Origin: Peptoclostridium acidaminophilum DSM 3953
Lineage (GTDB): Bacteria > Bacillota > Clostridia > Peptostreptococcales > Peptostreptococcaceae
Length of the DNA: 64,000 nucleotides
Direction: 5' to 3'
NCBI RefSeq assembly: GCF_000597865.1
Contig: NZ_CP007453.1
Coordinates: forward strand, 124,001 to 188,000
The stretch's first letter is position 1. Each line of letters starts with the position of its first letter. The position numbers were made by a program, and so were the translations under genes. Shown piece after piece: positions 19,699 to 28,879 of the stretch. The notes below the pieces were generated by a model that saw nothing but the letters and a program-made list of their open reading frames with translations, did not search any database and was not told where the DNA came from.

Positions 19699-19744
19699 AA
19701 ATAAGGAACAGTGCATATGAAAATATGTACTGTTCCTTATTTTT
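19699..19744 (+). terminator. Terminator-like hairpin that marks the intron insertion site
   Basis: AATAAGGAACAGT pairs perfectly with ACTGTTCCTTATT around a loop of about 16 bases and ends in TTTTT. The group II intron starts at the very next base. Insertion just behind terminator hairpins is the known habit of one class of bacterial group II introns (IIC). Confidence 0.8.
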
Positions 19745-20159
19745 GTGCGCCCGGCATGGGCGATAACTTGGTGGTGAAAGTCCACTACGCGCTCGGTAGC
19801 AGGAAGCGTTAGCCAAAGGCAAGGGTGTCCATCGCGAGGTGGAATCTGAAGGAAGCCGGAGGCAAAGTCCCGAACCGACGAACAGAAACCGCATATTAAG
19901 GCCGACATAGGGCGGACGAGTTTGCAAACCAAAACAAAGTCCAATGCTACCCGAACCCTACACGGTAAATGCGGCGGTTACATGGGATGAAGGTTATCAT
20001 TCTTACCCGGGGAGGTCTCACGGACGTTGAGTAAGATAAATCTGAAATACGGAGTAAAGCTTGCCGTGAGAAGTCAGCAGAGGCCATAGTACCGATTTTT
20101 TTTCGGAAAGGGCTGAACAATCGTAAGTCTTGAGTAAGAGCCGGAAGGAGGCTGGTGCG

Positions 20160-21557
20160 TTGAAAGCAGAATACCGAGAGGGCTGCCTGCAAAGGGATAG
20201 CGTGGAACGTGAAGAGTATGCAGGAGCGCAGAGCGCCAGCGCTCGGGAGAGCAAAGAAAGAGATGGTGCAATCGACCTGCTCGAGAGGATACTGGAACGG
20301 GATAACCTCAACAGAGCCTACAAGCAGGTCAAGCGTAACCACGGAGCGCCCGGAATCGATGGAATGACTGTCGAGGATGCGTTTTTGTGGATAAGGGAAA
20401 ATAGGGATGAACTTCTGCAAAGCATCAGGGATGGAAGCTACAAGCCGAGTCCAGTGCGACGCAAGGAAATTCCCAAATCCGATGGTGGGGTGCGAAAACT
20501 GGGGATTCCCACGGTAATAGACCGAGTCATCCAGCAGGCCATAGCGCAGAAGTTACAAGCCATCTTTGAACCAATATTTTCAGAAGGAAGCTATGGCTAC
20601 CGTCCGAAAAGAAGCGCACATCAAGCAATTCTAAAAGTGAAAAATTATGCAGAGCAGGGATACGGATACGCAGTAGAAATAGACCTGTCCAAGTACTTCG
20701 ACACCCTGAATCACGAATTGCTACTTAACCTTCTGCGAAAGAAATTCCAAGACAACCGCGTGATAGAACTCATCAAGAAATATCTAAAGAGTGGAGTCAT
20801 GGAAAACGGAGTATTCTGCAGAACTGAGGAAGGCTCGCCGCAAGGCGGGCCGCTTTCGCCTCTACTGGCCAACATCTACCTGAATGAATTCGACAAGGAG
20901 ATGGAAGGCCGAGGGGTAAAGATAGTCAGGTACGCGGATGACATTGTGGTGCTTGCGAAAAGCAAAAGAGCCGCAGTACGTCTAATGAAAACCTGTAGCA
21001 GATATCTTGAGGACAGACTCAAACTCAGAGTGAACGTCCAAAAGAGCAAGGTGGTAAGCGTGCTGGCTAGAAAGCACTTCAAATTCCTTGGATTTTGCCT
21101 CGGGAAGAATGGAAAGGGAATATACATACGAGCCCACCGGGAATCCCTTGCAAAGGCGAAACGAAAGTTGAAGGAACTGACCCGCAGGAATCAGGGAAGG
21201 AATGTGCGCATGGTCATGGAGAACGTCAAAAGATACATCCGTGGATGGCTTGGATACTATAATGTGGCTGACATCAAACGAACTTTGCTCAAATGGAACG
21301 AGTGGATGCGCCGAAGGATTCGCATGTATATCTGGAAGCAATGGAAGAAACCAAGAACGAGGGTGAAGAACCTGACGAAACTGGGCATTCCAGAGTGGCA
21401 GGCATACCAATGGGGCAACACGCGGCTGGGATACTGGCGTATAGCAGGTAGCGCGGTTTTATCCCGCTCCATCACAAATGAAAAGCTCGTACAGGCCGGA
21501 TACTATGACTTTCCGGCGCAGTACGAGCAATTACGCAAAATGCACTTAAGCGGTTGA
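20160..21557 (+). CDS. ltrA: Outer-intron reverse transcriptase-maturase
   Basis: The protein (about 465 residues) has the RT domains in order. They begin GAPGIDGMTVED near the start and include PKSDGGVRKLGIPTVIDRV, SYGYRPKRSAHQAI, the QGGPLSPLLANIYLNEFD block and the catalytic RYADDIVVLA. A maturase domain X follows (NVKRYIRGWLGYYNVADIK). No HNH endonuclease domain is visible at the C-terminal end, as in introns that use nicks or replication forks. The TTG at 20160 has AAGGAG nine bases upstream and is preferred over the TTG at 20130. In known systems this protein helps splice and reinsert its own intron. Splicing of this copy would first need removal of the inner intron. Confidence 0.92.
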   Translation: MKAEYREGCLQRDSVEREEYAGAQSASARESKERDGAIDLLERILERDNLNRAYKQVKRNHGAPGIDGMTVEDAFLWIRENRDELLQSIRDGSYKPSPVRRKEIPKSDGGVRKLGIPTVIDRVIQQAIAQKLQAIFEPIFSEGSYGYRPKRSAHQAILKVKNYAEQGYGYAVEIDLSKYFDTLNHELLLNLLRKKFQDNRVIELIKKYLKSGVMENGVFCRTEEGSPQGGPLSPLLANIYLNEFDKEMEGRGVKIVRYADDIVVLAKSKRAAVRLMKTCSRYLEDRLKLRVNVQKSKVVSVLARKHFKFLGFCLGKNGKGIYIRAHRESLAKAKRKLKELTRRNQGRNVRMVMENVKRYIRGWLGYYNVADIKRTLLKWNEWMRRRIRMYIWKQWKKPRTRVKNLTKLGIPEWQAYQWGNTRLGYWRIAGSAVLSRSITNEKLVQAGYYDFPAQYEQLRKMHLSG

Positions 21558-21590
21558 ACCGCCGTATACTGAACGGTACGTACGGTGGTG

Positions 21591-23435
21591 GTGTGCCATG
21601 AAAGGCATACGGATGATGAAGGTAGGTCCTTCGACAGGGATTGAACAGGCAAACCTGTCAAACAACCTTAATGCTGCTGTGATTAAGAGTCGTGGTAGTG
21701 AGCGATTAAGGAAAAGGCTGCACAAGCAGTCATGTGAGATATGTGAAGATGAACGAAAGTGAACCGCTGATGAAGTATCGATAGCGTAAAGTTCCTGCAA
21801 AACTCAACTCTTCACCACTGATTGAGGAAAAGGATAGAAGATACCTGTAAGGCTGACTATCTGTGGGACGGTATTAAGGCGGCATGAGCATATATCAGGC
21901 ATCTGTATGAAACATGGGAACCTGCGGAATGATGGTAATCGAAAAAGTCTAAGCCACAGAAAGGCAAAGCTGAAAGTAGAGATGCATTTCGCAGGGGCGG
22001 AGATGTTCGTAGTAGTGATGAAACTGCTGTAATGGCAGTGGAGCGAAGGGGCATCATCATTCAGCTCAGAAGCAGAAAACAACTATATCAAATAGGAGGA
22101 TTTGATGCGGATGAGCAAACCGTACAAAATACCGAAGAAAGTAGTACTTGAGGCATATAAAAGAGTGAAGGCAAACAAGGGAAGTGCCGGGATAGATGGC
22201 ATAACCTTTGAGGTCTTTGATGAAAATCTCGAAAAGAACTTATACAAGATATGGAATAGGATGAGCTCAGGAAGCTACATTCCCGCCCCGGTTTTGGCAG
22301 TTGAAATACCTAAAAAGACCGGAGGGACAAGGCGACTGGGCATACCTACCATCACCGACCGAATAGCGCAAATGGTAGCAAGAATGATTGTCGAGCCTAA
22401 GGTTGAACCCATTTTTCACGAGGACTCATACGGATACAGGCCAAACAAATCTGCATTAGAAGCAGTGGGAAGAGCCCGTGAGCGAAGCTGGAAGTACGAC
22501 TACGTGATAGAACTGGATGTGAAGGGTCTGTTCGATAATATCGACCATGAACTTCTCATGCGCGTGGTAGAAAAGCACGTGGATGAAAAGTGGGCCAAGC
22601 TCTATATAAAGAGATGGCTCGAAGCCCCTTTCACAACTAAAGAAGGACAACACATAGCTCGGAAAGCCGGAACCCCTCAAGGTGGCGTTATCAGCCCTGT
22701 GTTGGCGAACATGTTCCTACACTATGCGTTTGACCGTTGGATGGAAAGGAATTATCCGAAATGTCCTTTTGAGAGATACGCCGATGATGCCGTTATTCAT
22801 TGTCAAACGCCTACACAAGCCAAACAGCTGAAGCAAGCGCTGACGGAAAGAATGTTGGAATGTCGATTGGAACTTCATCCCGAAAAGACTCGGATTGCTT
22901 ACTGTCACGATAAAGACAGGAAGGAAAACTATCCAGTCAGAAGCTTTGATTTTCTCGGATACACATTTAAAGCGATGAATATCAAGTGCAGGGACGGAAT
23001 TCTAAGGTATAACTTCATCGCATCCGTAAGCAAAACGTCTTGTAAGAGCTTTAGAGATAAAATCAAGGCCTTGGAAATTCACAAAAGAACTGGGAGTTCC
23101 ATAAACATCATAGCTGAAATCATAAACCCGATAGTGAGGGGATGGATGAACTATTTCAGCAAGTACAATCCGTCAGCCATGAAATACTCCCTGGACTGCG
23201 TAGATAGAAGACTCGTAAAGTGGGCGATGTGTAAGTTCAAACACTTTAGGGGACATAGAAGACGGGCAGAAAAATGGCTCTCTGAGGTTAAAAGCAGAGA
23301 GCCGGGACTATTCGCACATTGGAAACTTCGGTATATCAGTTAATGCGGTTATGAATGATAAGAGCCGTATGAAGGGAGACTTTCACGTACGGTTCTGTGA
23401 GAAGCTCGGGGTGAAACTCCCCTTGCTTACTCGAC
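21591..23435 (+). mobile_element. Inner group II intron, inserted in the outer one between domains V and VI
   Basis: The 5' end is GTGTGCC, following directly on the outer domain V. Its own domain V is at about 23362-23395 (GAGCCGTATGAAGGGAGACT to a partner ending ACGTACGGTTC). Domain VI follows (GGGGTGAAACTCCCC with TTGCTTACTCGAC), ending in AC at 23435. The element is about 1.85 kb. Domain V sequence and the encoded protein differ clearly from those of the outer intron, so this is not a duplication but insertion of an unrelated intron. Confidence 0.85.
22105..23343 (+). CDS. ltrA: Inner-intron reverse transcriptase-maturase
   Basis: This protein of about 412 residues is a group II intron reverse transcriptase of another lineage than the outer one. 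It shows GSAGIDGITFEVFDENL, then KKTGGTRRLGIPTITDRI, SYGYRPNKSALEAVG, the AGTPQGGVISPVLANMF block and the catalytic RYADDAVIHC. A maturase domain with IVRGWMNYFSKYNPSAMKYS follows. There is no HNH domain. The ATG at 22105 or the one at 22111 is the likely start, both behind AGGAGGA at 22094-22100. It looks intact, so the inner intron may still move and splice. Confidence 0.92.
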   Translation: MRMSKPYKIPKKVVLEAYKRVKANKGSAGIDGITFEVFDENLEKNLYKIWNRMSSGSYIPAPVLAVEIPKKTGGTRRLGIPTITDRIAQMVARMIVEPKVEPIFHEDSYGYRPNKSALEAVGRARERSWKYDYVIELDVKGLFDNIDHELLMRVVEKHVDEKWAKLYIKRWLEAPFTTKEGQHIARKAGTPQGGVISPVLANMFLHYAFDRWMERNYPKCPFERYADDAVIHCQTPTQAKQLKQALTERMLECRLELHPEKTRIAYCHDKDRKENYPVRSFDFLGYTFKAMNIKCRDGILRYNFIASVSKTSCKSFRDKIKALEIHKRTGSSINIIAEIINPIVRGWMNYFSKYNPSAMKYSLDCVDRRLVKWAMCKFKHFRGHRRRAEKWLSEVKSREPGLFAHWKLRYIS

Positions 23436-23657
23436 TGAGAGGTCGGCTGATGAACTAATCGTCAGCCTCCTACTCGATTTGCCTCAAAAACACTATTTTC
23501 ACAAATGTGATCTTACAAAATAAATGGATTTTCAAATTTATGAAGTAAAGGTTGTCCATTATTAAGGTTTTGATGTTGAACTTTATTCAACGGGCAAAAA
23601 AGCTAGAAATTATAAAATTAATTTACAAAATAATATCGAATGCCTGATTTGCAATAA

Positions 23658-23797
23658 GGCAAAGGATACATATTGAATCGTAATAATCACATGTTGATTG
23701 CTGCGCTTCAACAGAAGTACCTTCTCTTATTGCGCTCATTTTAGGTTGAAAGGGTCTGTGTACTTTCTGGCATAGACCTATTTTTGTATCCTTTGCC
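23658..23797. repeat. Widely spaced inverted repeat ahead of the prophage sigma-like gene
   Basis: GGCAAAGGATACA at 23658-23670 is matched perfectly by TGTATCCTTTGCC at 23785-23797. Between them lies a terminator-like hairpin (GGGTCTGTG with CATAGACCT, then ATTTTT, 23752-23785). The block could be a folded leader or small RNA, or part of the prophage left end. No gene is seen from 23479 to 23829. Confidence 0.5.
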
Positions 23798-23829
23798 GCC
23801 AATGCAGTCCGGCGGAAAGGATGCAAATT

Positions 23830-24327
23830 ATGCAAAACAGAGTCAATCAAGAAACTAAGCAGTATTATCTAACTATCGAGGGGCAAGAGGTAGAGGTAAG
23901 CGAAGAAGTGTACAGAGCTTTTAAACGTCCAATTTGGGCGGAACACAAACGCAATGATCGGCAGAAATTATGTCAGATTAGTGACGGCAAGGGCGGCCTA
24001 AAAAGATGCATAGAAGATTGCTCCAAATGCAGTCGTACTAAGGAAGGAAATGTCCTTTCTCTAGACGGACTCGAAGAAACTGGATACAGCGTTGAGGACC
24101 GCGCACAGGATATTGCAGAGATTGTTGCAGACAAGATGCTTCTTGAAGAGCTTTTTACGGCTCTCGAAGAACTAGATCCAAACAGTCATCGCATCTGCGA
24201 ACTTCTTATGGAAGGGCATTCAAAGCGAGAAATTGCAAGAATTATGTCGATACCGCAGTCAAGCTTTGAGTATCAGTTTAAAAAGCTGATGGCATCTTTA
24301 AGAAGGCGTCTGGAAAACTATATCTAA
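23830..24327 (+). CDS. Sigma factor-like DNA-binding protein of the prophage
   Basis: A protein of 165 residues found in many Firmicutes prophages and integrative elements. The N-terminal half contains a small cysteine cluster (KRCIEDCSKCSRTKEG, residues about 57-73). The C-terminal 60 residues form a sigma-region-4-like helix-turn-helix (LDPNSHRICELLMEGHSKRE followed by IARIMSIPQSSFEYQFKKL). The ATG at 23830 is nine bases after GGAAAGG and is preferred to the ATG at 23821, which touches it. It converges on the DNA polymerase gene across a terminator. It may help switch prophage transcription, but no promoter class for it is known to me. Confidence 0.7.
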   Translation: MQNRVNQETKQYYLTIEGQEVEVSEEVYRAFKRPIWAEHKRNDRQKLCQISDGKGGLKRCIEDCSKCSRTKEGNVLSLDGLEETGYSVEDRAQDIAEIVADKMLLEELFTALEELDPNSHRICELLMEGHSKREIARIMSIPQSSFEYQFKKLMASLRRRLENYI

Positions 24328-24340
24328 ACCACAAAGGAAG

Positions 24341-24375
24341 AGACGGTGCTGGTGTAAAATCAGTACCGTCTTTTC
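24341..24375. terminator. Two-way terminator between the sigma-like gene and the DNA polymerase gene
   Basis: AGACGGTGCTG pairs with CAGTACCGTCT, followed by TTTCATT on the + strand. The other strand also has a short T run, so it can serve both convergent genes. Confidence 0.7.
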
Positions 24376-24379
24376 ATTC

Positions 24380-26372
24380 CTAGTCCTTCTTATAAAACAT
24401 AGTCTCATAGCCATCTGCTCTAAGTGCCAAGCCTTTCATCCAAGGTGGCGTTCTTGCCATCTGCTCACAAACTGCTTTAAGGGAAACGCCCATGTTACAC
24501 TCAATAATTAGCTCGTCATGGACATGACCACAGATAAAGCAATATCGGAGTGTTTTCATAGCGTAGGCTAGGATATCCCGACTGATGGCCTGCACAATAT
24601 TTTCCGTAAACTTCGGACCGTAACTTTCGATGCGTTCCCACTTTTTAGTGTTGCCGGTGCCTTCATAGGTGACAGACTCACCCCCGAACTGATTCTGTTC
24701 GATCTTAGGCTTTACATAGGAAAGCCTTCTGCCGGAAGGAAGCTCAATAAAAAGCATACCCTTTTGGCAGTAGAACTTAATGCCGTGCGTTTTGGTATGG
24801 GTTCTGAAGCGAACTGCCTCTTTAACAGTTCTGTCAACATCCCACCACAGCTTTGTAATCTTCGGGTTTGAAGCTCTCCAAGAATCAACCAGCGGCTGCA
24901 GTTCATCTTCAGTAATGCCCATTTCCAACGCATCCATAGCTTTAAGTGCTCCAGTGCTGCCGCCATAGCCAAGAGCCAATTCTGCGATTTTACCTTTTTG
25001 CCGAAGGTGGCTGTTTACACCATGCTTTTTAACCGGTATGTGAAACATTGCAGAAGCAGAAGCACAGTATATATCCCCATTGCTTTCAAAAACATTTAAT
25101 CGCCATGTTTCTCCGGCTAAGAAGGATAGAACCCTAGCCTCGATAGCACTGAAGTCGCACACGATAAACTTATATCCTGGCCTTGGAATAAAAGTGGTTC
25201 GGATAAGCTGAGAGAGTATATCTGGTACATCCTCATAAAGTAGTTTTACTGCATCATAATCTCCTAGCTTTACAAGGGACCGTGCATCTTCCAAATCAGG
25301 AATATGGTTCTGAGGGAGGTTTTGTAATTGTATATGTCTGCCTGCCCAGCGACCAGAACGGGAAGCTCCATAATATTGGAACATGCCGCGAGCCCTACCA
25401 TCTAGGCAGACGGTGTTCTGCATGGCCTGATATTTTTTGACGCTGCTTTTCGATAGCTGCTGCCGAAGTAATAGCACATCTCGTTGATCCTCTGATGCAG
25501 TCTTTATAAGAGCTGCGACATTCTTTTTCCCCAAGTGACTCGGTCTCAATACCATTATCAGAAAGCCACTGTTTTACCTGCGTGACGCTGTTTGGATTTT
25601 CAAGGTTGGTAAGCGCCTTCATTGCAGCATTGAGTTCATCTTTGGACTTTTCATCGAAGCTAATGGCATTTTCAACAACACCCATATCGAGAAGGATACC
25701 TCTGTCATTAATCTCCTGATCAAGGTGGTATTCTTCCCAAACAAACTCAGGTACTGGATAGTTTTCCAGGCGATTCTTAAGTGCATGTTCCACTTCAACA
25801 TCTCGGATATTGTACTTCTTAAATAAGTACCATTTGGTCATATCATGTTCAGGTAGGTTACGAGTGCGACCACCATTTACTTTAGTAGGCTTGCAAGGAA
25901 CACAGAAGTAGCGAATGAGGTCTTTGCCTTCTTTGAGCTTTTGTTCACCAAGTTTGAGAACTGCCCCTACGCCTTCAAGTGAAAGTGGTAAGCCCATATA
26001 CGCAGACCATATCATGCTGCAGCGCCAAGAGGATGGATCAAGGTAACCTCCAACAGTATCATCCGAGATGCTGTAGCTGCTAAAGTTATCCGGGTAGTGC
26101 TTACGGAGCCAATAGGACAAACAGATACGCTCGAAGGAAGCGTTAAATGCCCATTTTGTGATGTTGTCATCGATTAGTGCATTTAATATCTCTTCTGGAA
26201 TTTTCTCACCTAAGGCCAGGTCAATAACTTTTACCTCACCACCATTAATCGCGTAGCCAAACAGGAGTATTTCAAAGCCCGGAGATTCCGCATAACGGTA
26301 GATACCGCATTTACTAAGGTCCAAGTCTGAGTAGGTTTCCAGGTCAAGTGATAGTGATTTTATTTCTTCCAT
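24380..26372 (-). pseudogene. Phage DNA polymerase I-like (family A) gene, split by a one-base frameshift
   Basis: Reading from 26372, the first part carries a 3'-5' exonuclease (SLSLDLETYSDLDL, then WAFNASFERICL and YNIRDVEVEHAL). It continues in that frame only to 25395. The polymerase part is read in the next frame and shows VCDFSAIEARVLSFLAGE (motif A), KIAELALGYGGSTGALKAMD (motif B region) and CGHVHDELIIEC (motif C). The frames join at a GGGGAAAAAG run (25523-25532): removing one base gives ETESLGKKNVAAL. A restored protein would be about 650 residues, the usual phage size. A mutation in a homopolymer run or a sequencing error is likelier than programmed shifting, because a +1 shift would be needed. 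Confidence 0.88.
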
Positions 26373-26427
26373 AATATCATCCTTTCAAAAGAAAAGGGCG
26401 GCAGCAGGAGTGCCACCGCCCAAGCGA

Positions 26428-26580
26428 TTAAAACTTATCGAGTGGATCGAAGTTCTTCTTCGTTTTTTCTTTCTTGTGCTTTTTAATGGTATCCATGATT
26501 TCATTCACGACCCAGAACAGGGCTCCGACGATAAATATGCCGTACAAAGTAATCAGTTCAATAACAAGAATAGTTGCCAT
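26428..26580 (-). CDS. Small predicted membrane protein, 50 residues
   Basis: This gene lies between the DNA polymerase and DUF2815 genes. It has an AGAGGT ribosome site. Residues 3-25 (TILVIELITLYGIFIVGALF) form one membrane helix, followed by a lysine-rich tail (KKHKKEKTKK). Length, reading direction and spacing fit the same early operon. The function is unknown. Confidence 0.7.
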   Translation of the reverse strand: MATILVIELITLYGIFIVGALFWVVNEIMDTIKKHKKEKTKKNFDPLDKF

Positions 26581-26650
26581 TTGATTTACCTCTTTTCTTT
26601 GATTTTATTAGGTGGCAGGTTTTCCTGCCACCCGAATTATCAGCTATCGA

Positions 26651-27214
26651 TTAGGAAAGAAAGTCGTCGTCAGAATCTGTGGCAAAGTCGTCTTCTGCGT
26701 TAGACTTACCGCCAAGATGCTCACCATCACGGATCTTTTGAAGATTGTTGAGGGAACATGCGATTCCTTTATTTCCGTTGGTGTTGAAGGCGTAGAAGTT
26801 AACACTAGCGCGGCCATAAACACCGGAATAAATCTCAGAACGTTCGATGATAGGCTGACGATCTGCGTCAACGATGCCAGGAGCAGAGCTGTTGTTGGCG
26901 TTCATAAAATATGCATTTGCATAAACTGGATCGTCTGGACGTTCCATATCGCCGTCGCGAAGAGGTGTCTTAAGGGTTGAAAGAGGCGGTACAGTACGCC
27001 CATTGCCTTTAAGCTTGCCTTCACCTTCATGGTAGGCCGCTTCAATTGCAGCTTTAATTTTTTCGATAGTCTTAGTATCGGACTTTGGGATAATGAGAGA
27101 TACACTATACTTTGGTGTGCCGCCATTGATGGATTTAGGCTCCCATGCATTCACATAGCTCCAACGGGTATCAGGGCCAGTAACTACTTTTAACGGATTA
27201 ACTACTTTTGTCAT
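26651..27214 (-). CDS. DUF2815 protein, likely phage single-strand DNA-binding protein
   Basis: This 187-residue protein has the DUF2815 features: an N-terminal GPDTRWSYVNAWEPKSINGG run, a central region (SGVYGRASVNFYAFNTNGNK) and an acidic C-terminal tail (AEDDFATDSDDDFLS). An OB-like fold with an acidic tail is typical of single-strand DNA-binding proteins, and these genes sit next to phage DNA polymerases. The ATG at 27214 behind AAGGAGG is chosen. The longer frame from 27292 would overlap the previous gene. It would coat single-stranded DNA during phage replication. That role is inferred from context. Confidence 0.8.
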   Translation of the reverse strand: MTKVVNPLKVVTGPDTRWSYVNAWEPKSINGGTPKYSVSLIIPKSDTKTIEKIKAAIEAAYHEGEGKLKGNGRTVPPLSTLKTPLRDGDMERPDDPVYANAYFMNANNSSAPGIVDADRQPIIERSEIYSGVYGRASVNFYAFNTNGNKGIACSLNNLQKIRDGEHLGGKSNAEDDFATDSDDDFLS

Positions 27215-27227
27215 GGTTAATTCCTCC

Positions 27228-28352
27228 TTAATTTTCATTAAAATCTTCATATGCTGAGTTGAATTCGGGTCTCTTGTCATCAGCGGTAACAAGGACCGGT
27301 TTCCCAGATGGCTTAAAGGTTAGGCCACCGAGAATTTCTTCAAATGTCTTCTTGCCGAGTAGTGCTGTCATAGCAGTAATGCCGAGCAGCTTCTTCTCAT
27401 AAGGGTCTTTACCAGCTGCAATAACGACATCAACTACTGCAGATTCGTCGGTGTATTTCCTATTGGAACGGCCGGCGACTAATTTAAAACCTTCAAACTT
27501 GGTACCGTTCAAAGCTTCCTTCAGAGCATATTCCTTGACATCGCTAGCCCAGGAAACCAGCTGATCTACCTTTGTAAGGATGGATGATATCTCTTCATTA
27601 TCGAGAGTGGCAGGCAACTCGAAGTCATACTTTGCGAGCTCCAGATTGTATTCGGCACGCTTTCGGCATGTTGCTTTGGCCTTGCAGAATTGGCAGTGCT
27701 CGCCAGCTTTGTATTCGCCATCGCCCTTGATAGCAAGCTGAGCGGTAGGAGACAAGACTTCCTCAGCCCACTGGATGAGTTCGCTTTTAGAAATGCTGTA
27801 CTCACTAATGTTTTCTCTACGCGGCTGATAGATGACCAGGTTAACATTTTCAATGTCGTAAATACCATCGAAAAGAGCCAGACCGCCAAGTGCATAACAG
27901 AACATTTGCGGATTTCTTTCCGATGAAACCTTGATCCCGAGCCCATATTTATAGTCAATTACGGTTAGAGTGCCGTCTGCGATAATCAAACAGTCAACAT
28001 GCCCGTAACCTTCCGGGACGTATCTTGAGAAATCGAGCTTCTGCTCAATCAGTACTTGAGGATCGGCGCAGGTTTCTTTTGCTTTTTCAACCTGTTCAAG
28101 TACGAAGTATGCGTAGTCTTCCGCGTGGCTTTTCATTTCCTCGTCGTAGAAGCTTAACGACTCAGTCGGGTCTTTTGTGCTAATCCCCAGGAGCTTTTCA
28201 ATCTTGTATTGTGCTAGGGCGTGGGCATCGGTGCCTTCCTGTGCAAAACTGCTGGACACATCCTCAAACTTCTTACTAAGTAAGGCTGATGGCGGACAAG
28301 AAATCCACCTGTGTGCAGATGAGGCAGAAAGTAGCGCATGTTTTACATTCAT
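27228..28352 (-). CDS. DUF2800 protein, PD-(D/E)XK (Cas4/RecB-like) nuclease
   Basis: A 374-residue protein of the DUF2800 family. It starts HALLSASSAHRWISCPPSA and carries the nuclease core (GYGHVDCLIIADGTLTVIDY followed by KYGLGI, giving D...D-x-K). A cysteine group (CQFCKAKATCRKRAEY, near residue 220) matches the iron-sulfur cluster site of Cas4/AddB-type exonucleases. It precedes the DUF2815 gene by 14 bases and overlaps the upstream gene by four. It probably trims DNA ends in phage recombination or replication. Confidence 0.82.
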   Translation of the reverse strand: MNVKHALLSASSAHRWISCPPSALLSKKFEDVSSSFAQEGTDAHALAQYKIEKLLGISTKDPTESLSFYDEEMKSHAEDYAYFVLEQVEKAKETCADPQVLIEQKLDFSRYVPEGYGHVDCLIIADGTLTVIDYKYGLGIKVSSERNPQMFCYALGGLALFDGIYDIENVNLVIYQPRRENISEYSISKSELIQWAEEVLSPTAQLAIKGDGEYKAGEHCQFCKAKATCRKRAEYNLELAKYDFELPATLDNEEISSILTKVDQLVSWASDVKEYALKEALNGTKFEGFKLVAGRSNRKYTDESAVVDVVIAAGKDPYEKKLLGITAMTALLGKKTFEEILGGLTFKPSGKPVLVTADDKRPEFNSAYEDFNEN

Positions 28353-28837
28353 TGGATTGCCTCCGCATCCGCAAGTAAAGCGGCATATTGTGAGGGATCT
28401 ATACTGGAGAGTTTATCTGCACCGTATTTTTTCAACAGTTCCTTAAGCGCTTCTGTATGCCCGGCTCTGGACATATCTGCAAACTTCTTGCGAACATCCA
28501 AGAATGATAACGCTGGCTTAGGATCTTCCAACGGTGCTGAGGGTGTTTCCATAACATCGCCGGTCTCTGTATCTGTGCTTGAGAAAATCTCTGTAAGTGA
28601 GTCAGCGATGTTAATTAGAGTTTTGCCGCAGTCTTTCAGTTCAGAAATAACCTGACTAAGTTCACTCATCTTGCTCATTTGGGGCTCCTCCTTCCTTTTT
28701 TCTTGTTCCTTTGCAGACAAGGCTTTGATTTTCTGAGCCAGTCTCTTGGATACAACGCTAATGGCTGTGAGCGTGTCAGCAAGCTCTTCATCAAGCTGCT
28801 GATCTTTTGAAGCCTCTGAATGCGTCTGTGTCTGCAT
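28349..28837 (-). CDS. First gene of the leftward early operon, helical protein
   Basis: This 162-residue protein has a charged, helical N-terminal part. A 50-residue C-terminal region (FLDVRKKFADMSRAGHTEAL then KELLKKYGADKLSSID) is shared by many Firmicutes prophage proteins often given a misleading rRNA biogenesis name. GGGAGG precedes the ATG at 28837. A second strong site, GGAAGGAGGAG, precedes an in-frame ATG at 28678, so a shorter product of 109 residues may also be made. Its job is unknown, but it opens the operon of the nuclease and polymerase genes. Confidence 0.65.
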   Translation of the reverse strand: MQTQTHSEASKDQQLDEELADTLTAISVVSKRLAQKIKALSAKEQEKRKEEPQMSKMSELSQVISELKDCGKTLINIADSLTEIFSSTDTETGDVMETPSAPLEDPKPALSFLDVRKKFADMSRAGHTEALKELLKKYGADKLSSIDPSQYAALLADAEAIQ

Positions 28838-28879
28838 GATGTTACCTCCCTTTCCGAGTGGATTTGCTCCCTCTCTAAT

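Larger units (their letters stand above)
19745..23478 (+). mobile_element. Outer group II intron, itself interrupted by another intron (twintron)
   Basis: The 5' end is GTGCGCCCGGCATGGGCG, a typical group II start. Domain V follows the reverse transcriptase gene (CCGCCGTATACTGAACGG, then a partner strand ending TACGGTGG, about 21558-21590). Domain VI is found only after 23435: GAGGTCGGCTGATGAACTAA pairs through GGCTGA with TCAGCC, has an unpaired A in its 3' half, and ends CTCCTACTCGAT. Joining 21590 to 23436 gives GGTGGTG-TGAGAGG, the normal link between domains V and VI. Without the insert the intron is about 1.89 kb. The 3' end is placed at 23478 from the CTCGAT ending. Confidence 0.85.

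Noticed and set aside
20160-23343. Reverse transcriptases as part of a retron or diversity-generating system
   Set aside because: Both proteins have maturase domains and lie inside complete group II intron RNAs with domain V. No retron RNA or variable repeat was seen.
21591-23435. Two side-by-side introns instead of a nested pair
   Set aside because: The outer domain VI with a proper 3' end is found only after the inner intron, and the junction restores a normal domain V-VI link.
25523-25532. Programmed frameshift in the DNA polymerase gene
   Set aside because: A +1 shift would be needed and the sequence does not form a known slippery site. A homopolymer length change is simpler.
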